Assembly (NCBI GenBank): GCA_023333565.1 | Contig: JAJKFH010003493.1 | Span: forward strand, 434,001-498,000 | Origin: Puffinus mauretanicus | Lineage: Eukaryota > Chordata > Aves > Procellariiformes > Procellariidae | Direction: 5' to 3' | Length of the DNA: 64,000 nt | In this document: one piece after another, positions 1 to 11,612 of the stretch | Position numbering within the stretch: the first letter of the stretch is position 1 | How the letters are laid out: every line of letters begins with the position of its first letter | Notes under the pieces: generated by a model | Told to the model about the DNA's origin: nothing | The model's input: the letters and a program-made list of their open reading frames with translations, nothing else | Database searches by the model: none | Position numbers and translations under genes: made by a program

Positions 1-3000
1 TTCCACTTACTGGAAAACTGTGTAAATTTTAAAAAGCATTACCCAACTTCGATGAGTTAATACAAAGAGTCAAGAAGAGAATAAAAGACAACCACAAAGC
101 TCAAACCTGTCTGCCGGTTAAGTTTTCTCTAAAGACAGAAGCGGCTGTCCTGTCTATTACCTTACAGTGTGTTGCACTCCTGAAGTTGAACAGTAAATGA
201 AAGACTTAATTTACTTCTATCAATCTTCAAAGGAAACTACAAAATAAATTAAACAGCTTGCGGAAACATCCAAATAGAGGGTTTTCTGTGGAACTAATGC
301 TCTTCTGGCAAAGAAAACCCAGGCAGTTTAAGCAGTTCTGACCAGGAAATGCAAACCCAAACCTACGCACCTACAGTATGTCTACCTGCATTAAATTTTA
401 TCAAATATACTCACAGTTCAGTTTAAGAGTGACTTATTTTACCTTAGTTTAAACCTTTGTCCTAATTAATTTAAAACCAAACTGCCATAAAGCCAAGTGA
501 ATGTTGACTTAGGTGTATGCACACAGTCTTTTGCATCAGTTTAACTACATCAGTTTGAAATCGCACCTTTAGTCAGCCTAGTGTCATTCCGCATAAGCTT
601 AGCCCTTGCAGCATCACACACCCAAACCCCATTGAAATGCAGTGACAGTCCTGTGCTTAATTCCCTCAAATTCCTTAGGAAATCCTAGCCTCAACTGTGA
701 GCAGGAAGCAATGACGCCAAAACCCCTTAGAGATGAATCAGGCAGCTCACATCTCTACCAGAGTTACTGTTCCTTTCTTACTGCCCCTTGTTTAACAGAA
801 TACTTTAACCACATGCTTAATATTTTGCAGAGGAGCAGTAGGGTTACGCAGGTGTTTATGGATAAGTTATGCTTAAATTCTTTGCTAGGACCTCAGAAAT
901 TACTGTCTCTGCACCAGGTTTAATATCTCTGCTCCTCAAAATCTGTCATCTAAAAGCACCGAGGCAGGCTGAGGATCGATGGGTTGGGGACCAGCCTGCC
1001 AGGTCTTCTTCCCATCCGGTGCCCACTGAGAAATACAATGGGGAGGGCTGGAGTACTGCAGGTCTCATCTCCCCCAAAGCAGACTCACACCAGGAGCTAC
1101 CAGAGACAACACACAAACCTGTTGAGCGGCCTGACCGAAGAGGCACTCTTCTTTTGCCTCTCCATCGCTGCAGTTACTCTAAGGCGGCTGAAAAAAAGGA
1201 TCTGATGGCTCTTAGCCTGTAACTTTGCATACATCACCGCCGCTATTTCAGGAACAGTTTTCAGATGAGTAATTTGGCAAGATTCACTGTTTGCAAACTG
1301 CATACTTGGTCTAAAGAGCACTTACAATGATGTCTACAGCACCAACGTTCAGCCCGTAGGACTCTGTTTACCCTGCTTTCCAGACCACCCATCCTGCCTC
1401 CTTCCTCACAGTATTGATTATTACTTACTCTTATAAAAGTTCAGCTAATGACTGTTCTGATACATGGACTTTTTTTTTGGTAGAAATAAAGGCAAGAAAA
1501 AGAATAATAAAAGCAGCTCAGCCTAAACTAAAAAAGTTAATGTCCTGTCATCCTCCATCTAGGAGAGCCGCGAGGAGCAGTGGGATATAAAAAGACGAGT
1601 TCTCTCACTGGCAGCTCTCCACCAGCCCTTACAATTAACAAGCTAGCTCATTGTCTGGGTTGTTATCTAAATTACAGTCTAGGCATTTTCTGCTAACATA
1701 TTTTCTGACTTTTTAAACACTATACTGTACAGTACCTAGTACAAAGGCGTCTTTCTCTAATTCTATTTAATTCTCTATTTTCCTGTTTTAAAAATTAACT
1801 ACTGTAACCATAGCCTTAAGCAAAGAAAGCGAGAAGGGGGGAAAGGAAAAGAGAGAGTACTTTTAGTAAGGAGAGAAGAGAGCTGAAGTTCAGGTGCTGG
1901 GGTCTTCTTTGAGGCAGAGGCAACAAATACTCACTACTTTTAAAAAGACTTGAAATCAAATTAAAACAGATCTGAATCCTTAAGTTTCATTAACACTGAA
2001 GATTCACATCTTTCCATTTTTGGTGCCATCACTTTTGTTTTATCAGCACCCACCAACAGCATGGCAGCTGACAGGGGGAGCAGGATGAGTCCTTTCTTAC
2101 TAAGTTTCTGAACAATAGAGTATATCTTCACTTTTTCTTTTCTTCTTTTTTACGTTTTTGTATCTAGCCCCATTAGAAAAAATTCTATTTAAAAACTAAA
2201 AAGGGATCATATAGTAGGGGATCCAAAATAATAAATGCTAAGTATAATTACAAAAATATATTCCATTATATCTATTTTAGATATGGCAAATGAAGGACAA
2301 AATACACAAAAATGTGGGAAAAGTATAATAAGCATTTCATTAAAACACAGAAACAGGCATCTTTGGATCAGCACCCAATAATGAGCACTTTTGCAGTTTT
2401 TATTTAACTACTTTTGTTTCTTGAGATTCCCCTCCCAAGTCATCCTTTGTGTATGCACAATCTTGTACGTATAGGCAGGTATGTTTTTCAGCAGTTATTT
2501 TTTTATTTCAGATATTGGAACCACTTATAAAACATTTTAACCATAACTATACAGAGCCCATTATACTATTCTTTGGGCCAAGAGAAAAAGGGAATAGGTA
2601 AAAATGGCACCAGCTTCATCAGTTGTCTGTTCATTTTGCATTTGTGGAGTCACTAATGTTTCACTCCAAGTTAAAAAACATTGTTTTCTTCCATTCCTGA
2701 AACCAGAAAAGCAACAAGGCTTTTTCACCATGTATGTCACCAATAGGAATATTACTTCTGTGACTGAAGACAAGCTAGAAAAAAAAAAGTTTGCCTTAAC
2801 TTTTCATGGTGAATTTATAAGACAACCCATCAATAAATCTATTTTTTTTTTTAAAAAAAAAGGGCAATAATTACAAACTATCGAACAACTATAAACAAGA
2901 TTCCCATGATATCTTTCATGTTCGGTTTTCAGCAGAGTTTTACCAGTGCCACTTGTCAAATCTGGCTGTCATTCTTTAAACTGGAGAGAAACAGAAGTAA

Positions 3001-5148
3001 AGCTTTCTTTGACCCAGAAAGATTACAGATATGGGAAACTTCTCAAAATTTACTTCATCCTTTTACTTAATGGTTATCCTGACACACTAAATCATCACGC
3101 TATAGGAAAACACATTGACTTCTGAAAGCCTCCTTTAGAAGATTCCCACCAGCAAGTTGGTGTTTGCCAAGGAACTTGTTTTCCCTTAAAACATATACTT
3201 CTTTCAATTCTACAGATTAATTCCGATGATTCGATATACCAGTAAAGAACATGGATTTGGTTTTGCCGAGTTCTTTACATTACATACGGGATGTGGTGTT
3301 ATGCTGTGATGACAGTCTTCCCTCTAACAGTGCAGACATGCTTAATTTAACATGATTATGCATTGGGACATTTTTCTGATGCAAAAGCTGTGGTTTCAGA
3401 CCACACTGAGACTCGATAATTTAAGATGTGAAGTTAAGACAAATCCTCTCACTACCGTACATATTCTGATGGTTCTTATTATTTTTGAGAATTCTTTCAC
3501 CCTCGCTTTTCCCTAGCAGCATTTATTGCTAAGACATGTTACCATCCCCTTGGTTACGATTCCCCGCAGCCAGACAGCATAGGTGCCTCATAGCAAACCC
3601 GGATCATCAGCAGCAGGGTGACACCAGCGAGGTATAAATTGCAGCAACTTTTAGTCTGCTCCATCTGGCACCTGGAACCAAACCAGACCTCTGATGGAAA
3701 GCTGTCATGATGTCAAGCTAATTCTGACCCATCCTTTCAGCTCAACACAAGCAAAAGCACAGAGCCGCTTTGGGATCAATAACTTAAAAAGCTGCTCATT
3801 CTGATTTGTAATCCAAACAAGTACGTGGGAGACAAAGAACTGGAGGATTGAGCCCAGACTCATTTCTTCTGATTTCATACTTCCAGCAATTTCCCTTAGC
3901 CATGCATTTACCAATTAGTCGAAGAAATACCCACATTTTGGAGGTTAAACATACATAAATTGTAAACAGAGCGCAGCATACACTAACACAGAGTTTTTAA
4001 CATGAAGCATTAACATTTATTCAAAGTGTAAGGCTTTTATGTGAGAAAATAATACCTTTTCTTAGCTGAAACATTTTTAAAGGTTCGTCTTCTCTGAGGA
4101 AAGCAGTAAAATGCAGTGTGACAGATAAAAATCCAGCACATACCATGTCCACACTCACATATAAAAAGATATTTTCAATATTTCAATTCAAAGATCAGCA
4201 ATAAAAAAAGCCTTCTCATACCCTTAGGATGCCAAATAATCATTTCATCCGTGTCTCAGTATTGACTTACAAAGACATGACTTGCCTTTGCTGTGTAGTT
4301 TTCATATACAAACGAACTGAAGATAACTCATTGTTACGGAAGTCAGTGGGATTGTCAGCTCCTTTACAAAAAAAGAAAGAGCCAGCTAGATGCAGCTGGC
4401 TCAGAACTCTGGAAAAATATTAAAGACGACAGAAAGAGCATGATGTTTTGGCTCTTCTGCAGCCATTATGATATTGAGCAATATACTGCAAAGAGCTATT
4501 GCAGTAAAGTGCTGCAAGACCACCTCTTTGCTGAATAAAGGTCATGCAAGGACTCCATTGAATACTCTAAGCTGTATGGCTAACTCTGCATCTTCTGAGT
4601 TATTTTTTTATACATTTTTCCACCACGAGTTTTGGGTTCTTCACATACTGACAGAAGTGCCATGGTGGTGAATAAGATCTTCCAATTCCGAACAGCACCA
4701 AAAATCTAATTTTTTTTTTCATCTTTACCATCAAAACCATATTAGCTGCTCTGCTCAAAATAGCCAGAAGAGCTCTCCATGATTCCCCTACAAGAGTGGA
4801 GAGACAGAGGTGTCGTTCTTGCCTCAAGGAGATACGAGGGGATACTGCTGAGAACTCTTCTCCAGGGAGTATGCTGGTTATCAGGAGATGTCCCTACCCA
4901 CCTGTCCCCACTGCAGTCGGTGGTGATGGCCAGCTGTACAGACAGCAGCATCCTCGGACACCCACCCTGCCCATCGGGCCGGTTCTGACATCCACCCAGC
5001 GCCTGCCCCGTTCACATGCCACTGCCCAGCACCCTCACTAGTCAGGGACCCAGTGAGGTTTACTTGGCCTGAACGGGCTTCTCTGTTTCCCCCCTCCTCT
5101 GTTTTATTTCCATTATGCTATGTTGCAGCACATTATATAAGAATATAA
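1..5148. other. AT-rich non-coding stretch, no gene recognised
   Basis: No open frame here resembles a known protein, and none is long enough to stand out from chance. I see no tRNA-like or other RNA gene. There is a purine-rich tract near 1820-1860 and a segment at about 3280-3690 of even composition that may be conserved (see findings). The 960-1330 and 4780-5040 parts are slightly GC-richer and have overlapping short frames on both strands, but no recognisable motif. Confidence 0.6.
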
Positions 5149-5200
5149 TGTATACATTATGTAGATACAGACATGTATTTCTGCCTACATAATGTATACA
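5149..5200. repeat. Perfect 16-bp inverted repeat, 20-nt spacer
   Basis: The left arm tgtatacattatgtag (5149-5164) is the exact reverse complement of the right arm at 5185-5200, with a 20-nt spacer (5165-5184). The match stops abruptly at both outer ends. It lies in an AT-rich patch that ends in a short (TA)n run. A stem of this length would form a stable hairpin in single-stranded DNA or RNA. It could be the ends of a tiny foldback element or a by-product of AT-rich repeat growth; I see no element body or target duplication. Confidence 0.85.
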
Positions 5201-5847
5201 ACATATATATATAGACACGGTAGAGAACACACACATCAGCAAAAGGCCTCTTTATATTACAAACAGGGATTGCATCAGTCCCATTAATAGCTGACATGGT
5301 AAGACAATTTTGCAATTTGTACTGCCTGCCATATTTTATATTTTCAGAAGGGGAAAGCAAAGAATTTGCTTTCTCCCTCCAGTTACTCAGACCATAAAGC
5401 CAATGTAATTCTGCTGTCTTCATTACATTATTTTTCCCCAGAAACAGTAATACTCCACAAAGATTAAATTAAATAATACTTTTAAAAAATCAAGCAGTTC
5501 TTTAATTTCATTTCAATACCATCTTGCTCTTCCAACAGCCTCTCAGATGTGCAGGAAATGGCTTAATGATGTGCCTTTATTAAAGGGAAGAGCTGAGGTA
5601 TCTCTGTACGTTGCTCCCATCCCCCAAAACTTTGCACAGCCACCGCTCAGAGAACATATATCTGCCAGCAAAAATGTCTTCACCAGAGCCTCCTTTTATC
5701 ACAGAAGCTGCAACAAAAACAGCACTTAAAGGACATAATCATCTCTACTCACAGTACCTCCTGAACTGTAAACACAGTTTAAAAACTGCACGCCACGGAG
5801 CTCAGGCGTGTTATCTAATCCTTTAGAAACTCTATCCTACTACAAAC

Positions 5848-6036
5848 ACGGGGAGCAGCAACGCCAGCCAGCACCATGTGCTTCCACTTACCGACCCACT
5901 CCCTCTCCGCAAGCACACACCACCACACACCTCAGCCCTCGCCGCCCTGCACGGAAACGCTAACGCCGCTCTCGCGACCGAAACGATCGGGGCCTCACCT
6001 GGGAAGCCCTGCTCTGCCTGTCGCCCTCCTAACGCC
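5848..6036 (-). promoter_or_regulatory. CpG-dense patch, candidate minus-strand promoter/first exon
   Basis: About 17 CpGs lie in under 200 bases, 11 of them within 5940-5990, while most of the window has very few. On the minus strand a TATA-like sequence (TATATAATG, plus positions about 6065-6073) sits some 30 bases upstream of the CpG patch, which would put a start near 6035-6040. Two strong splice donors follow: CCCAG|GTGAGG with the exon ending at 5999, and GTCG|GTAAGT with the exon ending at 5892. The arrangement suggests a transcription start with alternative first-exon ends, the transcript running toward lower coordinates. No downstream exon is identified, and the short minus-strand frame through here (ATG at 6059) resembles nothing I know. 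Confidence 0.4.
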
Positions 6037-6243
6037 CCTAGAGCTAAGAGCAAGTGCAACTATGCATTATATAGCATTACATATGCTGTTGTCTAGTGCC
6101 CAAGGAGCTATATTCCCTCCCCCTTGCCTGCAGCCCTCCAGTACTGCAGCTGGAAAATCTAATAAAAGGAGTGCTTTTTTTAATAGAGTATCTGGGGCTG
6201 CTGTCCTTGCTCTCACTGGTGGCCTGTTTGAAACATTACTTAC

Positions 6244-6400
6244 CTGAGCAAGTGTTGCAAGGCTCTCGCAACACTTATTTTGTTAGCAAAGCCGCCGAAC
6301 AACCCAGGTGACTTTGCAGCTGCCTTGCGGGCAGCACAGCAGCAGATCGGGCTTTGACAGCCAGACCTGTCATCACAAGGAGGACACAGGCTTTCTTCTT
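6244..6400 (-). other. Candidate minus-strand exon end with strong donor
   Basis: A consensus donor, CTCAG|GTAAGT, is readable on the minus strand with the exon's last base at 6244. The putative exon is GC-richer than its surroundings and contains a 9-bp inverted repeat, aagtgttgc/gcaacactt, at 6250-6258 and 6268-6276. Its upstream end is not defined; 6400 is a guess placed just before the pyrimidine-rich tract at 6386-6422. It lies just upstream of the CpG patch, so it may be an alternative first exon. Chance donors do occur; what raises interest is three good ones within 360 bases. Confidence 0.3.
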
Positions 6401-6424
6401 TCTTCCCCCTCCTCTCCCCCACCC

Positions 6425-6453
6425 GTTTTGTTTTTGGGTTGTTTTTTTTTTTT
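6425..6453 (-). repeat. A-run to CCC/ACC tract (T/G-rich on plus strand)
   Basis: Read on the minus strand, a 12-base A run is followed by AAC and CCC-containing A-rich sequence. It is one of twelve tracts in the window with the same polarity. Confidence 0.7.
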
Positions 6454-9400
6454 AATGTCTTCATTTACTCAGAACAAGGTAATTTGAGCTAACTAGAAAG
6501 TCATTCTTTCCTTTTTTTATATTTTTTTGCTAACAGTGCTGAAGACTCCTGACAACACCTGTGAGCACAAGCTTCACGCAAAGTGGCCTTGGGAGCAGCA
6601 AGAAGTGCTTGGTATCAGTTTCAGAGCTCGGAGCGGCTGGGACAGGAGCAGCCCTTCACATATCCTCCTTCCAGCCACCGGTACGGAGCCAGAATCCCGC
6701 TCGCAGCACTGATGCAGCCGCTTGCTGCAGTGATGCCATCATAACTTGCAATGGGATGTGGCTACTCCATAGTAAAAACCAACCCTGGCTGCCAGGTGAA
6801 TAATTCTGGGCAAGACAAGAATACAACTGAAAGGTGTGGGTTTTTCCACCTGCCCCAAATCCTGCCAGATCAAATTGTGCCTGAACAAACTCTCCCTTTG
6901 GTAGATCTTACCAGCGTGAAAAGCTGTTGCTTTTTACGAAGCCTCGGCAGAGCTGCTTTTTTCCTCCCCCCATACTTTCCATCTCGCTTACATCTGGTAG
7001 TAGGTTCACTGAGGACCGTATCGCATTTTCTAAAAGCCATTCCTGCCCCTGTTAGTCTCTGTCCCCACACTCTACATCTCATTTGAAGTGCTGAACCAGA
7101 GAGCATTTAAGTCGTAACCTGCATTGATTTTTAAAATCTGCCCATAGAGAAAGAGGAATCCTCCCCTACAGATCGATTTACAAGACCATCGTGGCAGTAA
7201 GGTCGCACACACAGGAACAACCTTCTGCCGCGATGTCATCCTGTAGGACCTGATCCGTCTCTCCCTGTGAAATCAGCTTTGTTGTTGGGAACGTAGGGGA
7301 CCCTGGTTAGGGTTATGAGAGACTCAAGAACTACATTTCAAAATCACACACAGAAGAGGAGCACGCTCAGAGGTTTATCATTTACTACTATTTCTTACAC
7401 AATACTAGTTTTAAAAAAATAAACACACCTTTGTTAAGGGACAGACATATTCTAGAAGATCTTCTCTTGTACTTGGGCCAAACATCGCACTGATCAGCTT
7501 CATTCAACAGCTCTCTTGCATCACGTACTCAGCAAGCACAACTTCAATACCAAATCACTTTTCCTTCAACAACTTCCATGTTCTCTATAAACTTTACAAG
7601 ATCTCTGAGACACAAGTAAACATCTATCTATGCAGGAACAGAAACTAGAGCAGAAGATACTGCATTACTTTGCCCAAAATTATATACCTTAAAAGAATTC
7701 TTATATTGTCCCCAGATGAATTACTTGCTCCAGTACAAGGTAATTTTTACAGGATTAGCATACATTGGTCTAGCAAAGGGATATGAAAATTTTTGCTTGC
7801 TTCAGGCAAAACATGATTTCCAAACACCTCTGGAAGCCACACACTAAGCTAGACCTTAGCGGTACCCACATGGAGATACAAGTCATGTTGCATTAGACCA
7901 TATGAAGTGAAATCACAGGCCACATCCAACATGCAGATTGTGTCCTAGCAGGCCAGATGTTGCATGCATGATTAACTATCAGCCTTCTACGGGAATGCAA
8001 TGAGCATACTTGTGTATGTCCTCTACTCAGATTGCCTCTGAAAAAAAATCTACTTTTTCAGCTTTTGAAACAGAGTTATGCTGCATTTCAAATAGCTTAT
8101 AGGTGCAGTTTGACTCCCATTGACATGACTTATGGGTAGACTCATCCACAGCAAGGAAAGGCAGTACCAGCTCACAGGGAGCAGGAATTACCCCGCAAGT
8201 GCCCACTCTGGAGCTTTGTTGGGAGCTATGCATCGATGTGCACCCAATACGCGCTCATATGATCAGTCAAACCACATCGTGGCCTTCAACTTAGCAAGGA
8301 TTAATCATAACAGCACGGAATAAAGTCATCTGTCCAAAGGCACTGCTCGTTAACCACCTAGAGACACAACGCCATTGATTTTCATGGAAGAGATGGGAAT
8401 GGGGACCTAGTAACGAAACTTCTTAGTAATGAACGCAAGGGGAAAGAGTTGCCACAAAAAAATTGCATCAGAGGGATCTGGAGCATGAGGCAAACTGGAC
8501 AAGGAAGAACGAGTAAATCTCTACCGGCCTTCGCACTTGAGGCACTCAAAATTAAGATTGCAAAGGTGCTAATCTGACATGCAAATTTTTGGAAACGCCT
8601 TTTGGTCTCATTCTTTTTATGTAGAAAAAAAGTTTAGACAGCACAATGTTTAAAAATGAAGCATAGATTTCTTTAAAAGGTTTCTGTGACATAGGGTATG
8701 AGCAAAGGCCTTACAAATCACGCTTACCTGAGAACTAAGACCTTAGAGAAAGCTAATTCATATTTTGTAAGCGAGTCTGAAGACATTGTATCCATGTTTA
8801 TCTTATTAGCACCAAGCAGCTGACACTACCATGAATGCTGCAGTGCAAAAGTATCATGAATCTATACCATTCAGAAGTGTTTCTACTGTACAGCTGAGGA
8901 CTTAATAGACAGAGCATAGAGGGAGGAGGAGATTTTTCTGCTTCCTAATTAGCTGTCAAGTGACACAGTGCTCCTTATTGTCTGCAACAGCACTTTGGGA
9001 AATGGCTCCTCGGTACATTAGGTCACATAACCCATGGAAAGCTAAACGCACAGTTACCGCCACTGGATGAAGCTGCTTTGGTTTTCACCACAACTACTTA
9101 CTTTGTTCTGGTTTGCCAGCTACCTCGATTCTCTCCACATCTCACTCCCTGTCGGTCCGTCCCCCCAACCCCATGTGCAAGTATCATTGATTTTTGAACT
9201 CTTAATCTACATTGCACGATGCATTTGTCCAACTGTTTGTCCAACAGTTCTCCGCCATCACTTTGCAGTCACTTGACGTTCCACTGAATTCACTAGAATT
9301 TTAAAGCTCGCCAGTAACACAGCAAAAATTTTTTATCAGCACATACTTCAAATGTTAGGCAGGACATCTAAGAAACTACCAGATGTACAGAATATAAGAC

Positions 9401-11498
9401 ATTAAATTTTACATCCTTGGGGAAAAAGCAAAAATGCTTTTAACTGTGTTGGTACCTCGCCCCCCCCCCAGACATCGGGTGAATACCTGTATCTTCTTTG
9501 GTTGCCTTACTAATTTCTAAACTATTGTTTGAGACTGATGCTTCAACTTTCTTAAAAGGCATTAAACCAGTTCTGCTTGCATTTGTGCCAAGTTCTTGGA
9601 CTAAAGTTATCAAGCTAGCTAGCTGCACCAGTAAGTCGCTGAAAAATAAGCCTCCACCTAGAAGATTTCTGCATTACACAGTAAAGGAATACCTCAAACT
9701 GGTGTCTCATGTAGGGACCAGAGCTCACAAGACTGCAACTCAGATGCTCACCACTAGTTGAGCAGCATTATGAGCCCTTTTAGCTCATCAGCCCCTCGCA
9801 TTTCATGATCATTTATACTTCTGGATGAGTTTTGATTATAGCTCAGCAAATGTTAGACAAAAAATAATTAACCATAAGTGCATTCATTACAGGCAGGCAC
9901 CCATAAACTGCAATATGAACATCAACTATGCTTCCCTAAGTGACAAGGAGTCCCTCAAGGCTTAATTACTAGCCATGTTTTGCTCCATTTCAGATGTTAG
10001 CAGTCCTACTCTTTCTAAATGGGTAATAACTACCGATAACCATTTACAAGCAGCAATTAAGAGTTTTAAACTGATACCGATGACTTCTCTCAAAACTGGG
10101 ACCAAGCTTTACTTATTTTTCCCAACTTCATAGGTAATTATCTCAGTGTGTTCCATTTCCCACATAATTTACTTTAGTCAATCACTATTATTCACAACAT
10201 ACACACAGCTAGAAGTTTACTGAAAATGCCTAGCCTGTAACAAGGATCCCGCCTGAAGCTGAGAGAGGAATATTGATGCATTAGATAAATTTTTCTCTCT
10301 CCATAGCCTAGATCCAGGAATGGTGATTAATGATGGATGAGACCATGTTAGTTCAGAACACCTGCTAATATCCAAGTGCAACGCACAAACCAGGATGAAT
10401 AAGCTCTCAGAACCCCATCCTTTCTAAAAGCAACTCCTATCCTTTTTAAATAATTGAGCTCAGTCTGCCAAACATACTTCCAGCAGATACTGGAAGAAAT
10501 CAGTATCACATAATGATTTCTCATGTATGTATTAATTAATTGTCTATTGCACATCCACATGACCACACTTGTGTGGCTTCCCTGCTCCTACACTCACCTG
10601 TTAGCTGCACAAACCCATTCAAGACAGCAAACAACAACAACAAAAATACCCCAAATCAAACATGACTTGTCCCAGCACACTCAGAAACTGATTAGCCAGA
10701 CCAGAGCCTGATAACACACTCTGGATGTTGATAAAACACCCAAATGTCTGACAACCCACAAAAGGGAAAACTTCCAGAAAACTTCCAGCAGAGGCTTCTG
10801 AGCTGATCACAACAGCAAAACTGTCAGTTCACACTGCAGCGAGTGGGAGCAGAAGCAGCAAAGCTCTCGGCACCACAGGCCAGCAGAATTACTCAGTGAT
10901 AAAATACAAAGTCAGGTATTTCAAAGTCTTCATCAATGCGCTTTAAAAATGTTTCCTTTATTATCTAGAATATTATGTTTTCCTCTTTCGTTTTACCCTG
11001 AACAGCACGGCACTTTGCATTCTACTTTATTCATTTATTAATGATGGTTTGACTCTCATCATTTCCATTAGCCAGTGCCATCTATATACCAAATAGACAT
11101 TTCCATGGACTCATAAAGAAGGTAGTGTGTAAGTACTGCAGAGAGTATTTTGAAGACAGTGCAAATTTTGCCTGTGTTAACAGTGAAGGATGTACCCTGC
11201 TTACATTCCTTTAATTTAGGATTCATTCTAGTAGGGAAACCTTACTCTTCAAACTTTTTTAACTGATTTTTTTTTTTTTAAACCCTTTTGTACCACCTGC
11301 ATCTCTCTTTCCCAAGGTTACACAGCTTGTGGCAAAGCATACACATAGAAATAGAACAAGAAAAGTCCTTTTACATTGTTACCCTGAAACCTAGTCAAAA
11401 GCCAGAACTACGAAAAAATAAAATGAAAGAATATTTTTTTAAATATGTTCAACTCAGATTTTTAGTTAAAAAAAAAAAAACCAACAAGTTCTGCATTT
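6454..11498. other. Non-coding stretch, no gene recognised
   Basis: The 6540-6800 part is GC-richer and starts after a good plus-strand acceptor (a long T-rich tract ending in aacag at 6536), but no strong donor or recognisable peptide follows. At 8722-8728 there is a minus-strand donor-like CTCAG|GTAAGC without a visible partner acceptor. A run of ten C lies at 9460-9469. Even-composition segments such as 8700-9060 may be conserved non-coding DNA. Nothing else is supported. Confidence 0.55.
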
Positions 11499-11530
11499 AA
11501 AAAAAAAAACCCATAAACCAAAAAACCACA
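11499..11530 (+). repeat. A-run to CCC/ACC tract
   Basis: An 11-base A run (11499-11509) is followed by cccataaaccaaaaaacca on the plus strand. A separate 13-base A run lies just before it at 11468-11480. It faces the opposite-strand tract at 11571-11612, so the pair could fold back on itself. Confidence 0.75.
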
Positions 11531-11570
11531 ATATAAAACAATAGGGAGGTTGGACACAGTGCTTGCCTGC

Positions 11571-11612
11571 TGGTTTTTTTTTGTGGGGTTTTTTTGGTGG
11601 TGTTTTTTTTTT
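11571..11612 (-). repeat. A-run to CCC/ACC tract (T/G-rich on plus strand)
   Basis: The plus strand is pure T and G with gtgggg and ggtggtg blocks. Read on the minus strand it begins with A and passes into ACC and CCCC motifs. It is inverted relative to the tract at 11499-11530, 40 bases away. Confidence 0.75.

Noticed and set aside
6537..6795. Plus-strand exon after a strong acceptor at 6536
   Set aside because: No convincing donor or poly-A signal closes it, and the peptides in two overlapping frames are unrecognisable.
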